A DNA stretch of 54,003 bases, from the NCBI RefSeq assembly GCF_900103735.1, contig NZ_FMXE01000034.1, positions 1 through 54,003 on the forward strand, written 5' to 3'. Position 1 is the stretch's first letter, and each line of letters begins with the position of its first letter. The position numbers were made by a program, and so were the translations under genes. The notes below the pieces were generated by a model. It did no database searches and was not told the DNA's origin. It saw only the letters and a program-made list of their open reading frames with translations. Below, piece after piece: positions 1-9,099 of the stretch. This DNA is from Algoriphagus alkaliphilus (GTDB lineage: Bacteria; Bacteroidota; Bacteroidia; Cytophagales; Cyclobacteriaceae).

Positions 1-938
1 TCGATCCCAAACGGGTAACCGGAATTCCTTTTATCTATGGAACTGACTTGGTTGGAGGGATGATGGATTTGGCTTTGGATCCTAACTATTCAGAAAATGG
101 CTGGATCTATTTCGCTTACAGTCATAATCCAAAGAACACAGCCGATAGGACTTCACCTGCTATGACCAAATTGGTCCGAGGGAAAATAAAGGATTACCAA
201 TGGGTGGAGCAAGAGACACTTTTTGAAGCTCCGGATTCGATCTTAGTCAGCGGGGGAACACGTTGGGGAAGCCGCCTTCTCTTTGACACCGATGGATTCC
301 TGTATTTCACCACTGGAGACATGCAGCAAAGCATCGCAGAAGGGCTAAATCCTCAGCTGCCATCTCGGGCAGAGGGAAAAATATTTCGGATCTATCCAGA
401 TGGTAGCATTCCCAAAGACAATCCTTATTACGGACAAGAAGGAACTATGCAAGGAATCTATGCGGTGGGCACCCGTAATGTCCAAGGTCTTGCCCAGCAT
501 CCAATCACCGGAGCAATCTACTTTACCGATCACGGACCCAAAGGCGGGGATGAAGTGAACCTACTAAAAAACGGAGGGAATTATGGTTGGCCCGTTATCA
601 CGTATGGCGTGAATTACAATGACAGTCCCATTACCAGTCATAGGTCCAAAGAAGGTATGGAACAACCTCTGATCTACTATGATCCTTCCATTGCGATCTG
701 TGCGGCTGAATTTATCTATGGGAATATGTTTCCCAAATGGACCAATAACCTATTGATCACCGCGCTGAAAGATCAGGAAATCCGAAGATTGGTAATTGAA
801 GGTGACAAAGTTTTGAGCCAAGAAGTCATCATCAAAGGAATAGGACGGGTGCGGGATGTCAAAATCGGGCCTGACGGGGCATTGTATGTGCTGACGAATT
901 CACCTGACGCGCTGCTTCGAGTGACTCCGATGAAGTAA
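1..938 (+). CDS. PQQ-dependent sugar dehydrogenase (glucose/sorbosone dehydrogenase family), 5' truncated by window
   Basis: The frame is open from the first bases of the window, so the N-terminus lies outside it; about 312 residues are visible. The family are exported six-bladed beta-propellers that oxidise aldose sugars with pyrroloquinoline quinone. Visible family signatures are GGMMDLALDP, the blade segment WGSRLLFDTDGFLYFTTGD, GTRNVQGLAQHP, and the Ca/PQQ-region run ending DHGPKGGDEVNLL followed by GGNYGWPVITYGVNY. The C-terminus ends naturally in a last blade (VRDVKIGPDGALYVLT). Family assignment is firm; the substrate cannot be read from the sequence. A TTG at 48 could be mistaken for the start, but the upstream codons (ending GIPFIYGTDL) are clearly part of the same protein. 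Confidence 0.9.
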   Translation, partial: DPKRVTGIPFIYGTDLVGGMMDLALDPNYSENGWIYFAYSHNPKNTADRTSPAMTKLVRGKIKDYQWVEQETLFEAPDSILVSGGTRWGSRLLFDTDGFLYFTTGDMQQSIAEGLNPQLPSRAEGKIFRIYPDGSIPKDNPYYGQEGTMQGIYAVGTRNVQGLAQHPITGAIYFTDHGPKGGDEVNLLKNGGNYGWPVITYGVNYNDSPITSHRSKEGMEQPLIYYDPSIAICAAEFIYGNMFPKWTNNLLITALKDQEIRRLVIEGDKVLSQEVIIKGIGRVRDVKIGPDGALYVLTNSPDALLRVTPMK

Positions 939-1042
939 AGAGTTGACTATTAAATCTGGGATTTTTTTTATACCCTCGACTACAGGACAGAGAGTGTTTT
1001 GGATATTTAGAATTTGGGTCTTGATACATTATAATTCAAAAC

Positions 1043-2350
1043 ATGACCAAGATCCTGAAATTACTTGTGATCACGCTTACCCTCAGTTTTTTATCAATTC
1101 TTACTTTTTCCCAACAACCAGTTCCTGATAAACCCCGCATCCTCATCAGCACCGACATCGGAGGCACGGATCCAGACGATAATCAGAGCATGGCGCATCT
1201 GCTGATGTACAGTGATCGCTTTGACATCGAGGGCTTGGTCTCCTCCCCTTCCTATGGGAATGGAAGCACCGCTGAGATCCTTCGGATGATTGATCTGTAT
1301 GAAAAAGACCTACCCAAGCTCCTCCGACACAACTCCGGATTTACACCCCCTGAGGATTTGCGACAAGTGACCAAGCAGGGCAGAAAGGGAAATGCCCCTT
1401 ACCGAGGAATTACCACTTCTACCGAAGGCTCGGATTGGATTATTCGCTGCGCAAAAAAAGTGGATGCCCGACCGCTTTGGGTGCTGGTTTGGGGTGGATT
1501 GGAAGATCTGGCACAAGCCCTACATGATGCACCGGAAATCCAAAAAAACATCCGCGTCTATTAGATCGGCGGCCCCAACAAAAAGTGGAGCGCTAATGCG
1601 TATGCCTACATCGCCGCCAATTTCCCCAAGCTCTGGATGATCGAAGTCAATTCCAGCTACTACGGTTTTTTCTCCAACAATCAGACGCCCGATGTCATCC
1701 AAACCACCGATTACTACGACCGACACATCAAAGGCGCCGGTCATTTGGGCGAGGATTTCAAAAGCTATTACAAAGGAGAGATTAAAATGGGCGACACCCC
1801 TTCCCTACTCTACCTGATGCAGGGCAATCCGGAAGATCCTACCGGTGAAAGTTGGGGAGGAAGCTTTGAATCGATTTCCAGAAGTGCTCGGGTGGTTTAT
1901 GACCGGATGACTACCCTTGCCGATACCGTTGCGTTTTGCTCCGTACTTGAATTCCGCCTCAAAGGCCCTGAAATCAACGTTCCGGCTGATTCGGCGGTCT
2001 TTTGGATGGAGGTGCCCTATGGTAATTCCAAGCAGATTTGGCCAGGCTACTACCTCGGAAATGGAAACTATGCAATCAATTATGCGCCCAAACAAGCCGA
2101 AATCTTGCGCTACCATATCACCTCAAAAATCCCCGGCTCCCCAGCCCTAGCGGGAGAATTGGTGGTCAGCAATAGATGGCCGGGCAAGCCAAACGAAACA
2201 GATTACCTCCTCGGGAAGAACTGGTACAGCGATTCTTCCGATCCAGAAAAATACGACGGCAAACTCCAAGGCGGCAAAACCCTCCTAAAATGGCGAAACG
2301 ACATCCTGGCAGATTGGGGAAAGCGTTGGGAATGGCTGAGGGTTGATTGA
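1043..2350 (+). pseudogene. DUF1593 (nucleoside-hydrolase-like) secreted protein, interrupted by one in-frame TAG
   Basis: Two open segments (1043-1561 and 1565-2350) lie in the same frame and are separated only by an amber codon at 1562-1564. The protein starts with a signal peptide (LLVITLTLSFLSILTF) and the nucleoside-hydrolase-like metal motif STDIGGTDPDDNQSM, then the family block WVLVWGGLEDLAQAL. The stop falls in a block that reads IRVY-stop-IGGPNKKW; from what I know of the family a Trp is expected there, so TGG to TAG is the simplest explanation (codon 174). The second half continues through the domain (WMIEVNSSYYGFF, ESWGGSFE) to a normal C-terminus of about 435 codons in all. No other lesion was seen, so this is either a very recent pseudogene, a sequencing error or a readthrough site. 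The family is linked to polysaccharide/nucleoside-type glycoside hydrolysis, but the function is inferred only. Confidence 0.85.
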
Positions 2351-2388
2351 TTATTTGGAATAGCGGAATTTGAAACGAACCAATAGAC

Positions 2389-3603
2389 TCAAATAGGTTT
2401 ACTTAGGTATTCAAAAGCAGAAACCAATTCGATCACTTTCCCTTTCTCTTCAAATCGATCTCGCTGATTTTCAGTCACAATTACTCCATACTCAAGATTG
2501 AAAAAATCCATAGCATGGATCAGACCTGCATATTCCCTTGCAAAATTTTCATCCGAAATATGGTAACACACCTGAATGGCATGGGTCACCTTTCCCTTTT
2601 GTGATAACACAAAATCACATTCTCCCCTGTCATTAAAATAATGGATGGAATTGTACTTGCGTCGAAGATGGAGGTAAACCAGATTTTCTAATTTTCTTCC
2701 TATGTTTTCTGAAAATGAAGTCGAAATGGCTGCGACTAAACCCATATCCATGGCATAAACTTTTTTGGGATTCCGATTTTGAGCCTTGAGCGAATAGCTA
2801 AACTGAGGTACAAAATCTATCAGATAGGCATCTTGAAAATAAGAGAAGAAGTCCAAAATGGTGACTGCTGATTTGATTCCAAACATGCCGATAAGCTTAT
2901 TTGCAGAAGTTGGTACACCGATATTACTTAACAAATAAAGCGCAAGTTGCTTAAGAGAGACCACATCTCTGATTCCATGACGGACAGCGATGTCTTTCAC
3001 CAAAATATCATCCAACAAAGAAGTTATGATTAACTCATTTTCAGTTTTAACAAACTCCGGAATACCTCCTATTTTTAAATAAACTTCAAGAGACTCAGCT
3101 GAGGCTGCACGCTTTGTGAAAGCGATAAATTCCTGGTAAGAAAATGGAAACAACTCCTTTGACAACTGCCGGCCAGTCAAATGTGTCCCTAGTTCTTTAC
3201 TCAAAAGCGAAGCATTAGAGCCAGTTACAAAAACCGAAAACCCTTCCCGTAAAAGCTGATTTACAAATATTTCCCACTTTTCTATCAATTGGATTTCATC
3301 TAAAAAAATCACTCGAACAGACCTCAATTGAATTTCCGAGTAAAGCCGTGAAAAATCGGCTGATTCAAAACCAATCAATCGAATATCCTCAAAATTAAGA
3401 TAGATGGCCTTTTGAAACTTCTGTTTCATCAATTGGAGTAAAAGAGTACTCTTTCCACATCTTCTCTGCCCAGTGATAATGGTTGCATAATTCTCCAAAA
3501 CCGGTATCTCAGAAAGGGAATCACGGATGAAGCCCGGATCTTTAGCCAAGAAATAATCCTGCTGAGAGTCGATGATCCTGGCAATTTGTTCCTGTCTAAG
3601 CAT
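2389..3603 (-). CDS. AAA ATPase with DUF4143 domain (AAA_14 family)
   Basis: This is a 404-residue protein of normal family length. The N-terminal half carries Walker A (GQRRCGKST, about residues 43-51), Walker B (VIFLDEIQLIEKW) and sensor-like segments (FVTGSNASLLSKELGTHLTGR). The C-terminal part has the DUF4143 region with a PD-(D/E)xK-like strand pattern (ERGECDFVL-type segment NDRGECDFVLSQKGKV, then AIQVCYHI). Such ATPases are very common and multicopy in Bacteroidota and archaea; their role is unknown, with links to mobile elements and toxin-like systems proposed. The gene is monocistronic and converges on the DUF1593 gene. Its upstream region has a palindrome with a third repeat copy, which may be an operator (separate entry). 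The ATG at 3603 is well placed ahead of MLRQEQIARI. Confidence 0.9.
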   Translation of the reverse strand: MLRQEQIARIIDSQQDYFLAKDPGFIRDSLSEIPVLENYATIITGQRRCGKSTLLLQLMKQKFQKAIYLNFEDIRLIGFESADFSRLYSEIQLRSVRVIFLDEIQLIEKWEIFVNQLLREGFSVFVTGSNASLLSKELGTHLTGRQLSKELFPFSYQEFIAFTKRAASAESLEVYLKIGGIPEFVKTENELIITSLLDDILVKDIAVRHGIRDVVSLKQLALYLLSNIGVPTSANKLIGMFGIKSAVTILDFFSYFQDAYLIDFVPQFSYSLKAQNRNPKKVYAMDMGLVAAISTSFSENIGRKLENLVYLHLRRKYNSIHYFNDRGECDFVLSQKGKVTHAIQVCYHISDENFAREYAGLIHAMDFFNLEYGVIVTENQRDRFEEKGKVIELVSAFEYLSKPI

Positions 3604-3630
3604 TGCTGATAAGTATTTATTTTATTCAAT

Positions 3631-3683
3631 ACTAATGTAAGGCTTTTATCATTACTAATGTAAGATACCTTACATTAGTAATG
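3631..3683. promoter_or_regulatory. Palindrome plus a direct-repeat half-site upstream of the DUF4143 ATPase
   Basis: A perfect 15-bp inverted repeat (arms 3650-3664 and 3669-3683, core CATTACTAATGTAAG) has a 4-nt spacer. A further copy of the inner ACTAATGTAAG lies at 3631-3641, so three copies of one 11-mer sit within 53 bp, about 30-80 bp upstream of the reverse-strand start codon at 3603. The position suggests an operator or transcript hairpin controlling the ATPase gene. The binding protein is unknown. Confidence 0.55.
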
Positions 3684-3768
3684 AAATATTTGGAATATAC
3701 TAGCTCCTAGCACTCTCTTTTCTGTGAAAAGCTAAAATTGATTTTTAAAACAAATTTCTTTTTCGATT

Positions 3769-3795
3769 ATTATTTATTGTTTATCAATAAATAAT
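3769..3795. promoter_or_regulatory. AT-rich palindrome upstream of the DUF2975/HTH pair
   Basis: An 11-bp perfect inverted repeat (arms 3769-3779 and 3785-3795, spacer TTTAT) contains only one G:C pair per arm and lies 38 bp before the start of the DUF2975 gene. It could be an operator for the HTH protein encoded by the second gene of the pair, or simply part of an AT-rich promoter. Confidence 0.35.
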
Positions 3796-3833
3796 TACTG
3801 TTATTTGAGTAATCAACTCTAATCTCTTAAGCG

Positions 3834-4370
3834 ATGTCAACAAGAACAGATTTCCTGATCAAATTCCTGCAGGTGATTTCCTGGATCACTTTCATCGGCC
3901 TCAGTATTCAAACTGGTGCCTTGATTTTCAATTTTATCTTTACCCAATTCAATCCAGCAGCTGCTAAAGATTTGTACCTAGGCATGGATCTTTCTGAATT
4001 GTTTGGTCAAAACGAGATCTATTTTGGCTTTCTGTTCAGTTTCATCATCGTGGTGACTGCGATAAAAGCGTATTTGTTCTTTTTGATTACTCAGATATTC
4101 AGTAGCCTGAACTTGGTCAAACCATTTAGCGAGAAGGTCTCCAAGCTGATATCCCAAATCAGCTATTATACCTTTTCCATCGGTTTGATTGGGGCGATCG
4201 CTCATCGATACGCCCAAAGCTTAGTGAAACGTGGTTATGATGTCGATTCCGCTGGACAGTTTTGGAATGATTATTCTGCTTTTTTGATGATGGCGGCGGT
4301 GGTATTTGTGATTGCCCAGATTTTTAAAAAAGGCTTGGAAATGCAATCTGAAAACGATCTTACTGTATAA
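3834..4370 (+). CDS. DUF2975 membrane protein
   Basis: This is a 178-residue protein with four predicted membrane spans, around residues 8-33, 57-87, 104-128 and 144-163. It matches the DUF2975 family, which is almost always encoded just upstream of a small HTH regulator, as here with a 3-nt gap. The pair resembles the Bacillus YoaS/YozG arrangement. The biochemical role of DUF2975 is unknown; by context it could be a membrane partner whose activity or signal is linked to the co-encoded regulator. The gene is preceded by an AT-rich palindrome that may be the operator. Confidence 0.85.
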   Translation: MSTRTDFLIKFLQVISWITFIGLSIQTGALIFNFIFTQFNPAAAKDLYLGMDLSELFGQNEIYFGFLFSFIIVVTAIKAYLFFLITQIFSSLNLVKPFSEKVSKLISQISYYTFSIGLIGAIAHRYAQSLVKRGYDVDSAGQFWNDYSAFLMMAAVVFVIAQIFKKGLEMQSENDLTV

Positions 4371-4373
4371 GCC

Positions 4374-4592
4374 ATGCCAATCATCGTAAACTTAGACGTC
4401 ATGATGGCCAAGCGGAAAATATCTCTCAACGAGCTTTCCGAAAAAGTGGATATCACGCTTTCCAATCTTTCCATTCTCAAAACCGGAAAGGCAAAAGCGA
4501 TCCGCTTCAGTACGCTTGAATCCATCTGTGCGGCTTTGGACTGTCAGCCAGGAGATATTTTGGAGTTTAGAGAGGAAGATAGTATCAAGTAG
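4374..4592 (+). CDS. Small Cro/C1-type HTH regulator (YozG-like)
   Basis: This is a 72-residue single-domain helix-turn-helix protein. Visible are the family signature MAKRKISLNELSEKVDIT, the recognition-helix region TLSNLSILKTGKAKAIRF, and the C-terminal STLESICAALDCQPGDILEF that is typical of HTH_26/XRE-type regulators. It starts 3 nt after the DUF2975 stop codon and is surely co-transcribed with it. By analogy with YozG-type pairs it probably autoregulates the operon; no target site can be proved, but the palindrome at 3769-3795 is the nearest candidate. Confidence 0.9.
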   Translation: MPIIVNLDVMMAKRKISLNELSEKVDITLSNLSILKTGKAKAIRFSTLESICAALDCQPGDILEFREEDSIK

Positions 4593-4781
4593 CTGGTATC
4601 AAGTATCTTGATCTTCGGTGTTCATTATTCATCATTCTGTGTTCGATATTTTTTAAATTTCGAACTTCGAATATCGAATGATGAAGAAAGAAAGGCGGAA
4701 CCTTTAACTAGTTAACCATTAACCCTTAACTTTTTTAAATTTCGAATATCGGATTTTGAATGATGAATAATAAAGAATTCC
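4593..4781. repeat. Intergenic AT-rich degenerate repeats
   Basis: The spacer holds two related stretches beginning AAATTTCGAA (around 4656 and 4737), each followed by TATCG and GAATGATGA elements, plus variants of TTCATTATTCATCATTC. These look like the dispersed low-complexity repeats common between genes in this phylum. No gene was seen. Confidence 0.5.
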
Positions 4782-5411
4782 ATGCCCCAGTCCAATCTTC
4801 AAGTTGACCTCTTCCTCCTCGAAGGCTGCATGCGCTGCGAAAAGGGCGCAACACCAGCCTGCAAAGTTCACCGCTGGACGCCAATTCTTGAGCAATTGCG
4901 ACAGCTTCTTTTGGGGACTGAATTGAATGAAGAGCGCAAGTGGGGAGTGCCTGTGTACACCTTGGGAGGAAAAAATGTGATCCTCCTGGGCGTCTTCAAT
5001 GATTCCTGTGTGATCAGCTTCCTCAAAGGCAGCCTGATGCAAGATCCTAAAGGTATGCTAGAGCTTCCCGGCCCCAATTCCCATGAAGGACGGATCATTC
5101 GGTTTACCCAAATGGAAGATCTGGAAAGGGGACATTCAGTCTTAACTCAGTATATCCAAGAAGCCATCGAAGTCGAAAAATCAGGCAAAAAACCAGAGAT
5201 TCCAATTCGTGGTGGCATAGAAATCCCAAAAGAACTAACTCAAAAATTCAACGAGTATGAAGGACTTGAAAAAGCATTTTTTGCCCTTACTCCCGGGAGG
5301 CAGCGAGGCTATTTGATTCACTTCACCGGAGCCAAACAAGTTGAAACGCGACTGAGTAGAATTGAAAAGTGTCTGGAGAAGATTATGGCGGGGAAAGGGA
5401 TGATGGAATGA
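4782..5411 (+). CDS. YdeI/OmpD-associated family protein with N-terminal DUF1801 domain
   Basis: This is a 209-residue cytoplasmic protein. The N-terminal two thirds match DUF1801 (EERKWGVPVYTLGGKNVILLGVFNDSCVISFLKGSLM), an iron-sulfur-cluster-carrier-like alpha/beta fold. The C-terminal third carries the YdeI-type helical segment (PKELTQKFNEYEGLEKAFFALTPGRQRGYLIHF). YdeI of Bacillus has been linked to antimicrobial-peptide tolerance and its family to OmpD in Salmonella, but no clear mechanism is known. It stands alone between repeat-rich spacers. The start at 4782 gives MPQSNLQVDLFLLEG; an ATG is present and no better upstream start exists. Confidence 0.85.
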   Translation: MPQSNLQVDLFLLEGCMRCEKGATPACKVHRWTPILEQLRQLLLGTELNEERKWGVPVYTLGGKNVILLGVFNDSCVISFLKGSLMQDPKGMLELPGPNSHEGRIIRFTQMEDLERGHSVLTQYIQEAIEVEKSGKKPEIPIRGGIEIPKELTQKFNEYEGLEKAFFALTPGRQRGYLIHFTGAKQVETRLSRIEKCLEKIMAGKGMME

Positions 5412-5571
5412 CAATTTTCAATGAGCAATTGACAATGAGCAATTTTCAATTGACAGTGGACAATTTGTAATGGGCAGAAGACATGGACAATGAACAATTA
5501 TTAAAAAAGCACAAGAATCAGTTGCCTTGATCATTGAGTTTGATAATTGAACATTGAGTTTGATAATTGAA
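5411..5571. repeat. Intergenic tandem repeats, including a perfect 20-bp duplication
   Basis: The 20-mer CATTGAGTTTGATAATTGAA occurs twice in perfect tandem (5532-5551 and 5552-5571), ending 39 nt before the HopJ-like gene. The preceding 5411-5475 is built from variants of CAATGAGCAATTGACAATG. Each copy supplies a TTGA that could act as part of a -33 element, but no clear -7 box was fixed. Confidence 0.7.
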
Positions 5572-5610
5572 CATTTTATCGTTTTTATCTTGCACAAAAT
5601 TTAAAGTGAC

Positions 5611-5949
5611 ATGACCCTTTTGGACAAAATCCACAATTCACCTGAATCCATTTCTTTCCCGGAAGTCATTGCCCACATTGATGCAAATTTTGACTTCACC
5701 CCTACCCGATTTATCAATGGCTCTGCCATCAACGAAGCCGGACAAAACAACGGAAGCTGCAAAGTTTTTTCTTTTGCGAAGCTAAATAACCTTACGGTAG
5801 ATCAGACACTGTCCCTCTTCGGCGACTACTATCGGATCGATGTTCTGGGTAATCCAGCCGGTTCAGATCATCAAAATATCCGAAATTTCATGAAATCAGG
5901 CTGGCAGGGAATTCAATTCGAAGGAACTGCTTTGATCCCAAAATACTAG
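5611..5949 (+). CDS. HopJ type III effector-like protein
   Basis: This is a 112-residue protein matching the HopJ family over its full length: the segments FDFTPTRFINGSAINEAGQNNGSCKVFSFA, DQTLSLFGDYYRIDVLGNP and HQNIRNFMKSGWQGIQFEG are typical. The family was named from a Pseudomonas type III effector, but most members, as here, occur in free-living marine bacteria without a type III secretion system and are probably housekeeping proteins of unknown role. A gap of 11 nt separates it from the next gene, so the two may be co-transcribed. Confidence 0.88.
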   Translation: MTLLDKIHNSPESISFPEVIAHIDANFDFTPTRFINGSAINEAGQNNGSCKVFSFAKLNNLTVDQTLSLFGDYYRIDVLGNPAGSDHQNIRNFMKSGWQGIQFEGTALIPKY

Positions 5950-5960
5950 ATTTCCGAGCT

Positions 5961-6797
5961 ATGCAGGCTTTCGTTCCCATACCTACCCTCCACCTCTTTC
6001 CCATCCTGGATCAAAAACTACTGGAATTGCTTCGCTCCTTAAGTCCTGAGGACTGGGAGGCACAAACCGTGGCTAAACTCTGGAAAGTCAAAGATGTGGC
6101 AGCCCATCTTTTGGATGTGAACCTGAGAACGATCTCTATGTTACGCGATGGCTTTTTTGGAGAAAAACCCGATCACATTCAATCCTATCAGGACTTGGTC
6201 AACTATCTGAATGAACTGAACCGAACCTGGGTTCAGGCAATGAAGCGAGTCAGCCCGGCGATTTTGATCGATTTCCTGGAATCCAGCGGAAAGAAATACA
6301 TCGAGCAACTCGAGTCCTTGCCTCCTTTCGAAAACGCCATTTTTTCAGTAGCCTGGGCAGGACATGAAACCTCGCCGAATTGGTTTCACATCGCCCGTGA
6401 ATACACCGAAAAATTCCTCCATCAGCAGCAAATCAGGGATGCGGTGAATAAGCCGGGAATTATGACTGCCGAGCTATTTCAGCCTTTTTTGGAAATAGTC
6501 ATGAAGGCATTCCCATATACCTTCAAGGAGGTGGAGGCCGAAATCGGAACTCTTGTTGCTCTGGAAATAACCACAGAAATCGGAGGAACTTGGAGTATTA
6601 TTAAAACCGAAAAAACTTGGGAACTAAGCCAAAATCCCTCCGCCAGTCCCCTCGCAAAAGTGATGATGGATCCCGAAACAGCATGGAAGCTTATCTCCAA
6701 AAGCTGGAAATCAAATGAGGTTTTGGATCTGGTAAAGATTTATGGTGATCAGAAATTGGGAAGAAAAGCACTGGATATTACAGGATTTATGGCCTGA
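5961..6797 (+). CDS. Maleylpyruvate-isomerase-N-terminal / DinB-like protein
   Basis: This is a 278-residue protein. Residues about 10-160 form the DinB-type four-helix bundle typical of the mycothiol-dependent maleylpyruvate isomerase N-terminal domain (LRSLSPEDWEAQTVAKLWKVKDVAAHLLD, with the metal-site type His in AAHLLD and a second His in WFHIAREYTEKFLHQQQIRD). The C-terminal 100 residues resemble the SCP2-like domain of the same family (EITTEIGGTWSIIKTEKTW, AWKLISKSW). Bacteroidota do not make mycothiol, so the cofactor must differ; the real substrate is unknown. It ends 10 bp from the convergent tamL gene. Confidence 0.75.
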   Translation: MQAFVPIPTLHLFPILDQKLLELLRSLSPEDWEAQTVAKLWKVKDVAAHLLDVNLRTISMLRDGFFGEKPDHIQSYQDLVNYLNELNRTWVQAMKRVSPAILIDFLESSGKKYIEQLESLPPFENAIFSVAWAGHETSPNWFHIAREYTEKFLHQQQIRDAVNKPGIMTAELFQPFLEIVMKAFPYTFKEVEAEIGTLVALEITTEIGGTWSIIKTEKTWELSQNPSASPLAKVMMDPETAWKLISKSWKSNEVLDLVKIYGDQKLGRKALDITGFMA

Positions 6798-6807
6798 AGA
6801 AATTGGA

Positions 6808-9099
6808 TTAAAATGGAAATCCGATGGCAAAGTTGAAGATCAGGTTATCTCTCCTCCAGGATTTACTCCCCACATCAAATCCGCTAACCCAGCGTTCATT
6901 TTCAGGTAGATAAGGAATACGAAGCGGTGTGGCCAAATCAAACCGGATCACAAAAAACTCAATATCGACTCGCAAACCAACCCCTGTCCCCACTGCCAAC
7001 TCATCCCACCAGGAGGAGGAGAATTTTCCACCCGGCAAGGCTTCATTTTCGTTCATGAGCCAGAGATTACCTGCATCCAGAAATGCGGCACCTTTTAACA
7101 CCGAAATGATCGGAAATCTATACTCCAAATTTCCTTCCAGCCGAATGTCACCAGCCTGATCAAAGAAAGATGCCTGATTGAACACCTCCGGTCGATAGGT
7201 TCCGGGGCCAAGGGATCTGATTCTAAAGGCACGGATGCTGTTAGGCCCACCGGCAAAAAACTGTTTGACGTAAGGCAAAGACACCGAGTTGCCCAGAGGC
7301 TTGCCAACACCTGCCAAAAATCGGGTGGCAATGGTGTGCTGGGTGTTCAGTCTGAGGTAATAGCGAAGATCCAAATCAGCCTTGGCATAATGGGCAAACG
7401 GCATCCCCAAAAACTCCCCTTCCGCTGAGCCTATGATTTTACTTGCCGCCTTGAACCCACTGCCCGCCAAATCAATCCCAACACCCACAAAAACCCCATG
7501 TGTTCTAAATCGATCTACAAGTTTGTTGAAATTGAAGGTGTAATTCATCCCTGCTATAAACTGTTGCTGGAAACTGTTTCGCAGGAACGGATTGGCATCC
7601 AGTATTGCTTCAAACTCATTCGAGGTTTTGGTCAGATTGACCACATTGATGCTGACCGGATTTATTTCATGATACACATAGCGATTGACATTCCAGAAAT
7701 ACCCATAGTTTCCCGAAAAAGTATTCAAACGGTACAAGCCTCCCCGATCGAGCAAAGCCGTACCGAGACTAATTTTGGTTTTCGGGACAGAATAGCTAAA
7801 CCGCTCTTTGATTGGGGTGAAAAATATGACTCTTGGGTAGATCAAATCAGCATTCAACCCGAGTTCCACCGAATTCAACCCTTCTACTGCTCCCCTTCCA
7901 ACCTGAAATTCGTATGCAAATTTTCCGCTGATGTTGAGTGTTTCACCCCCATAAAACAAATTTCGGTTTCTGTAAATCAGGTTTAAAGCCGGACCTGCAA
8001 AGTTGTTTGATTTTGAAATTCCCTGCAGCTCTGCACGCAAGGATCGTTTTTTCATCGGAGAGAGGTAAATGTTTGCTTTCAGATACCCAAGGGTGTCATC
8101 AGCCTCCATCTCCTCATATCGGAGATTGACAAATCGGTAATTTCCGATGGAGCTTAATCGATTACTGGAGAGTTTGGATTTACCGGGATGATAAAGTCCA
8201 TCTTTTTCGATAAGAATATAATCGTCCAATAATTCAGGTCTGAAAACGAGCTGACCTTGTATGAAATTTTTACCGTTGATGGTCACCGTATCTATAAGCT
8301 CGGCCTTCTCATCTATGGAATAATTTGGGAAAACATTGATTTGATCTACTCTGTAAGGAATAATTCCTGATTTTGGTACTGAATTTTTAAATCTCAGATA
8401 CAGATTAAATGTACGCGTGGAATCTCCTTGATTGGTATCGGCTTCGAAGATCAGGTATTCATCATTGAAATTGTAATAGCCTTTATTCTTCAGCGCATCT
8501 TCTATTCGTACCCGCTCAGTGTTGAGTTTGGATAGATCAAACCGGGTTCCGCGTGTTAATTTGGTGTCTTTTAACAATTCAATGATTTCACTGTCTACTT
8601 CCATCGAATCCCGATCCACGATGAGACTGTCCATTAAATAAGGGCCGGATAGCTTAACAGAATAGGCTACCGATGCAAATTTGCCCTTACGGCTTACCTC
8701 AGCATTGGTGATGCTGTAGAAAAACCCTCTGTTTTCCAATCGGTTGAGGATGAGTTCTTCTGTGCCCCGCAGGTTTACACCACTGAAATAAACAGGCTCC
8801 TCCCCTATTTTTTTATTTATAAAGCGGTTGATAAAACCGGGTTTTTCCTTTGCTCCCTTGTAGTGTGCCCACAGGCCTATATACATCCCAAGGATCTTCT
8901 TATTTGGCTTGGGCCTCAGTAAGTCTTCTACCTCTTCGGTCACTTCCTTGATATCGCTGATTTCTGATTCCGACTCCAGCGTTAACGCTGCCCCGGTATG
9001 GAGAAATTCATCATCGGGAATGAATCGCTTTACACTGCAGGCAAATCCCAAAAGAAGCAGAAAAGCGAATCCGACAAGTGCAGTGTATTTAGTTTTCAT
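6808..9099 (-). CDS. tamL: TamL: BamA/TamA-family outer-membrane lipoprotein
   Basis: This is the Bacteroidota TamA counterpart, which together with TamB helps insert proteins in or move lipids to the outer membrane. With the start at 9099 (MKTKYTAL) the protein has 763 residues and a lipoprotein signal peptide ending in LLGFAC (Cys21). POTRA-like repeats fill about residues 30-330, and a 16-strand-type beta-barrel with the conserved GGPNSIRAFR (the RGF-type loop-6 motif) ends in a C-terminal Phe (FNFAIGFPF). An in-frame start at 9132 would put 11 extra charged residues ahead of the signal peptide and is less likely. The ATG at 9099 overlaps the tamB stop codon (ATGAAAACTAA), indicating translational coupling in a tamB-tamL operon. 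Confidence 0.92.
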   Translation of the reverse strand: MKTKYTALVGFAFLLLLGFACSVKRFIPDDEFLHTGAALTLESESEISDIKEVTEEVEDLLRPKPNKKILGMYIGLWAHYKGAKEKPGFINRFINKKIGEEPVYFSGVNLRGTEELILNRLENRGFFYSITNAEVSRKGKFASVAYSVKLSGPYLMDSLIVDRDSMEVDSEIIELLKDTKLTRGTRFDLSKLNTERVRIEDALKNKGYYNFNDEYLIFEADTNQGDSTRTFNLYLRFKNSVPKSGIIPYRVDQINVFPNYSIDEKAELIDTVTINGKNFIQGQLVFRPELLDDYILIEKDGLYHPGKSKLSSNRLSSIGNYRFVNLRYEEMEADDTLGYLKANIYLSPMKKRSLRAELQGISKSNNFAGPALNLIYRNRNLFYGGETLNISGKFAYEFQVGRGAVEGLNSVELGLNADLIYPRVIFFTPIKERFSYSVPKTKISLGTALLDRGGLYRLNTFSGNYGYFWNVNRYVYHEINPVSINVVNLTKTSNEFEAILDANPFLRNSFQQQFIAGMNYTFNFNKLVDRFRTHGVFVGVGIDLAGSGFKAASKIIGSAEGEFLGMPFAHYAKADLDLRYYLRLNTQHTIATRFLAGVGKPLGNSVSLPYVKQFFAGGPNSIRAFRIRSLGPGTYRPEVFNQASFFDQAGDIRLEGNLEYRFPIISVLKGAAFLDAGNLWLMNENEALPGGKFSSSWWDELAVGTGVGLRVDIEFFVIRFDLATPLRIPYLPENERWVSGFDVGSKSWRRDNLIFNFAIGFPF

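Noticed and set aside
943..1128. Forward frame of 61 codons before the DUF1593 gene
   Set aside because: It has a non-ATG start, overlaps the signal peptide region of the real gene in another frame and has no family resemblance.
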